Below are positions 61,169 through 64,000 of a DNA stretch of 64,000 nucleotides, piece after piece (position 1 is the first letter of the stretch; every line of letters begins with the position of its first letter). The notes under the pieces were generated by a model. That model worked only from the letters and a program-made list of their open reading frames with translations, did not search any database and was not told where the DNA came from. The position numbers and the translations under genes were made by a program. The stretch is from Cymbidium sinense (taxonomy: Eukaryota; Streptophyta; Magnoliopsida; Asparagales; Orchidaceae), in NCBI GenBank assembly GCA_021442155.1, contig CM038217.1, positions 151,845,834-151,909,833 on the forward strand, written 5' to 3'.

Positions 61169-61470
61169 TTGGAACCATCCCTATACATTACAGTCGACAT
61201 GGGCAGATCTAGACTCGCCAGGGTTCTCGTGGATTCAGGTGCATCAGTGAACATTATGAGTCTAAAGAACCTTGCCAATTTGAAGATCGACATCTCTACT
61301 CTCCGAGGAGATAGAATGATGTTGAGAGGATTCAATGATCAAGGCGAGCGGGCTTTAGGTTCCATAGTGTTACCGTTGGAGATCGGTGACTAGAAGACTG
61401 AAGCCAAGTTCTACATCATTGATTCGAATACTTCATTCCTTTGCTTTGCTTGGTAGACCTTGGATACATC
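61169..61470 (+). pseudogene. Aspartic protease, element 2
   Basis: SLYITVDMGRSRLARVL, then VDSGASVNIM, MLRGFNDQGERALGSIVLPL, then a TAG, then KTEAKFYIID and, frameshifted, LLGRPWIH. The catalytic D-S-G is intact, the downstream part broken. The enzyme would cleave the Gag-Pol precursor. Confidence 0.88.
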
Positions 61471-62753
61471 GAGAATAAGATCATTCCATCCTCCTTTCAT
61501 TGTGCATCAAGTTCAAAAGATGGAAATTGAGTACCATTAAGGATGAAAAGCCATTCTCAGTGAGAGAGGTTGAGATTTATGAAGATGTGACCTATTATCT
61601 TCCTCAAAACCCTTTCTGAACTTGGACAAAATTTCAAAACAAATGAAAAGAAAATGAAACAAAAGAAATGATAAAAGAAAAAGAAAAGAAAAAGAAAAGT
61701 CCAAGTGAGCAAGAAAGGGGAATTGAAGAAGAAGTGGATCTGCATATCACATTCCACACACAGTTCATTCCATCATATAGAAATATTGGTAGGATGGATC
61801 AACCTCCACCGTAGAGGCGAGAAATAGAAAGTCTGTGGAAGACCCCTAGTTGGCCTTGGAATAAATGTTGTGTTAGTTCATAGGAGTACCCCACTATTCA
61901 CATGGACTTGGAATCCCTCGAGGATGAGTCTAATGTGATTAGTATACCCGACCAACCTCTCTGGGTTCCATTAGTGGTGACTTTTGATCCAGCCAAAGAC
62001 GAAGACCAGGCCTCCAAGAAAAGTAAAGTATTCAAATCTAGTTTATGTGAAACTATGAGGCAGTTGGGAACCTTAGCTCTTACCTCACTTACATCTCAGA
62101 AAGTTGAAGGTTTGATAGTTAAGGGGGTCTCTAAGTCTTCTAGTGATACAAAATAGAATAGATTCTTTTTAGGTTCATCATCCTCAAGTTCAGAGCAAGA
62201 TGTAGGACTTGAGGAAGATACTTTTAAAGAATTAATGAAATTACCTTTTGACTTTTATTCGCCTTGTGTTCAAAATCTTGTGTAGAAAGGTTTAGTTCCT
62301 CACACTTGGTCTAAGTACAGGTCAGAATATTTTTAAAAATTATGAAATAATACAGATAGGGAAGCATAATCAAGAGTAGGACTAGGATTCAGCACAGTGG
62401 ATCCAGTCGATGATGAAGATTTTTTCCTAGTTATTACCAACCATTTGGAATCTGATAGGTTCTTCTCACACATCCCCAACTCTCATAAGAATGTGTGTTT
62501 AGAAACTTCAAATGATCCGATGATCTCCAAGTCAAAGAGGCACTACCAGAATTTGAAGAGAAGATTCATTCAATAATTGACAAGCTAAAAAAAATCAACC
62601 TCGGGAAGAAAATCTTACATTTATCGGTTCATTGAATGAAGGAGAAACTTAGTTAGGCTATTGTGAGTTTAAAGATTGCTTCGCATGGAGTTATGAAGAA
62701 ATGTTATCTCAGCATGCATTATTGAACAACAGGTCATTTCTAAAGTCAAGAAA
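61471..62753 (+). pseudogene. Protease-RT linker, element 2
   Basis: Blocks: EDVTYYLPQNP, a Lys-rich run (61,630-61,710), FHTQFIP, MDLESLEDESNVISIPDQPLW (61,902-), AKDEDQASKKSKVFKSSLCETMRQL, then TLALTSLTSQKVEGL. Near 62,590 INLGEEN, then in pieces FIGSLNEGE, CFAWSYEEM. The last is the usual start of the RT domain (F-A-W-S/T-Y-E-x-M). Confidence 0.7.
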
Positions 62754-63230
62754 TTGATCAATGCTAGTTTCATCAAGGAAGAAAAATATCCTACCCGGTT
62801 CGCTAGTGTAATCCCAATTAAAAAGAAGAATGGCCAAATTCACATTTACGTCAATTTTAGAGACTTAAATAAGGCATGCCCTAAGGATGAGTTTCCTCTT
62901 CCTATACCAGAATTAATGGCAGACATTGCCTCATCTCATGTTGTATTCTTTTTCATGGATGGATCATCTAGCTATAACCAAATCAAGATGTCTTCTGAAG
63001 ATGAAAGAAACACTGCTTTCCAAACTCTGATAGGAATCTTCTATTATAGGGTCACGCCTTTCGACCTTAAAAATGCTAGTGCTACATACCAATGGGCCAT
63101 GACTCAGATCTTCAATGAACTCATCCATCATAAGGTTGAGTGCTACGTTGATGATCTAGTAGTCAAAATCAGAGAAAAGGAAGACCATCTCTTTGACTTG
63201 AGAGTAGTTTTTGAACGGTTAAGACAATAA
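62754..63230 (+). pseudogene. Reverse transcriptase, element 2
   Basis: 158 residues open: KLINASFIKEEKYP (start), IPIKKKNGQIHIYVNFRDLNKACPKDEFPLP, FMDGSSSYNQIKMS, TAFQTLIGIFYYRVTPFDLKNASATYQ, ECYVDDLVVKIREKEDH. (Listed in parts.) The catalytic YVDD is intact. FMDG-SSSYNQ differs from the usual FMDG-YSGYNQ, and FDLKNA from FGLKNA. RT copies the RNA into DNA within the particle. Clear Ty3/gypsy type. Confidence 0.95.
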
Positions 63231-64000
63231 TAATAACAAAATGAATCCCCTAAAAGTGCATTTGTCGAGAAATTTCTTGGGTTTATTATTTGACACCAGG
63301 GAATAGAAATAGATCTTGAAAAGATTAAATCTATCTTAAAAATGCCACCTCCTAAGAGTTTAACTCAACTCAGATCCTTTCAAGGATGGTTGGTGTATCT
63401 AAGATGTTTTATCTCAAACTACTAGGGAGATGCAAGCCCTTCTCAACACTTGTTGAACTTCAAGACCTATTGGGAAGGCCATTGATCCTTACCTACTTAC
63501 ACACATTAGATGACTCTCTCGATGCTCTTTAGCCCAAGCCAATGAAGGGAAGGAAAAGCACTCTCTACCTCGGTCATCGATCCCCGCAAACTATCCACCT
63601 ATTGAGAAACATTTAAGCGATCTTTTCATCTCGAAGCTATGACACTTTCTCATAAGGTGAACTTAATCTCTAGAACAATCCACTACGGTACCTCATGACA
63701 CATGCTTTTGAATGTTTGGCTTATTGGTCCATGATACTCATGTTTGATATCACATTTGTACCCTCCATGCGATAAAAGGATAGCAATTTCTTAGCACACC
63801 ACCGATTCTCCACTTAGTGATGATCTCCCTGATGAACAAATCATGAACTTAGGGGAGGCCGACAATCGTCGATGGGAGATGTATTTTGATGGTGTTGCTT
63901 CTTTTCTTAAAGGTGAAGCACCATGATCTATTCTCCCAAGAAAGGCAGGGGTAGGAATAGTTCTCTTAACTCCAGAATATGATGTGATGAGATTCTCATA
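63231..64000 (+). pseudogene. RT thumb, decayed RNase H and start of a second RNase H, element 2
   Basis: 63,250-63,420: LKCTFVEKFLGF, DLEKIKSILKMPPPKS, TQLRSFQGWLVYLRCF. 63,460-63,790 holds the ordinary RNase H region in scrambled frames (traces of ISRTIHYG and a DDLPDEQI at about 63,820). 63,860 onwards: NRRWEMYFDGVASF, then AGVGIVLLTPEYDV up to the edge. MYFDG..GAGVGIVL is the start of the extra archaeal-type RNase H characteristic of Tat elements. Integrase should follow outside the window. Confidence 0.75.

Larger units (their letters stand above)
47084..64000 (+). mobile_element. Element 2: giant Tat/Ogre-like gypsy retrotransposon, right end outside window
   Basis: 5' LTR 47,084-55,040, primer site 55,049-55,066, leader with hairpin array to about 57,240, gag from 57,355, protease 61.2 kb, reverse transcriptase 62.75-63.23 kb, RNase H to the edge. 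Inserted in element 1's pol. With a matching 3' LTR the full length would be roughly 27 kb or more. Many stops, so not active. Confidence 0.85.

Overview
The window is AT-rich nuclear DNA of a flowering plant. It has one intact-looking host gene, an intron-split group III WRKY transcription factor, in a sea of decayed transposable elements. The Tat/Ogre-like gypsy retroelements, the PIF/Harbinger transposase and the WRKY domain all fit an angiosperm with a large repeat-rich genome. I cannot fix the species; a monocot is possible but not shown.

Layout. Positions 1-3.9 kb hold minus-strand remnants of a Tat-like gag-pol. 4.4-5.6 kb looks like a plus-strand LTR with a TATA box. 5.8-7.6 kb carries short tandem repeats and a very GC-rich island. 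8.66-9.83 kb is a dead PIF/Harbinger transposase. 10.6-11.1 kb looks like a minus-strand LTR, and 12.6-12.8 kb holds a GRF-type zinc-finger remnant. The WRKY gene lies on the minus strand at 14.55-16.33 kb in three exons (253 residues); a TATA box and two W-box cores sit just upstream.

From 19.4 kb to the right edge nearly everything belongs to one family of giant LTR retrotransposons. By my reading four copies are nested in each other. (a) An outer minus-strand LTR is split into 19,412-21,374 and 29,438-30,379. (b) A complete 8.06-kb minus-strand solo LTR, 21,375-29,437, is inserted into it and flanked by a near-perfect 5-bp duplication (CATAT/CATCT). (c) A plus-strand element 1 starts at 30,380: a 9.2-kb LTR, primer binding site, leader, gag, protease. 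(d) A plus-strand element 2 starts at 47,084, inserted into the pol of element 1: an 8.0-kb LTR, primer binding site, leader, gag, protease, reverse transcriptase and RNase H, running off the window. All coding parts have stops and frameshifts, so the copies are old.

Two features of this family stand out. First, LTRs of about 8-9 kb are longer than those I know for plant retrotransposons (Ogre reaches roughly 5-6 kb), and they contain dense TTGACC/GGTCAA arrays, the W-box sequence. Second, the leader between primer binding site and gag holds about 20 tandem imperfect hairpins in each element. The stem sequences differ from unit to unit and between the two elements, but pairing is largely kept by compensatory changes. 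This hairpin array is my main candidate for an undescribed system.
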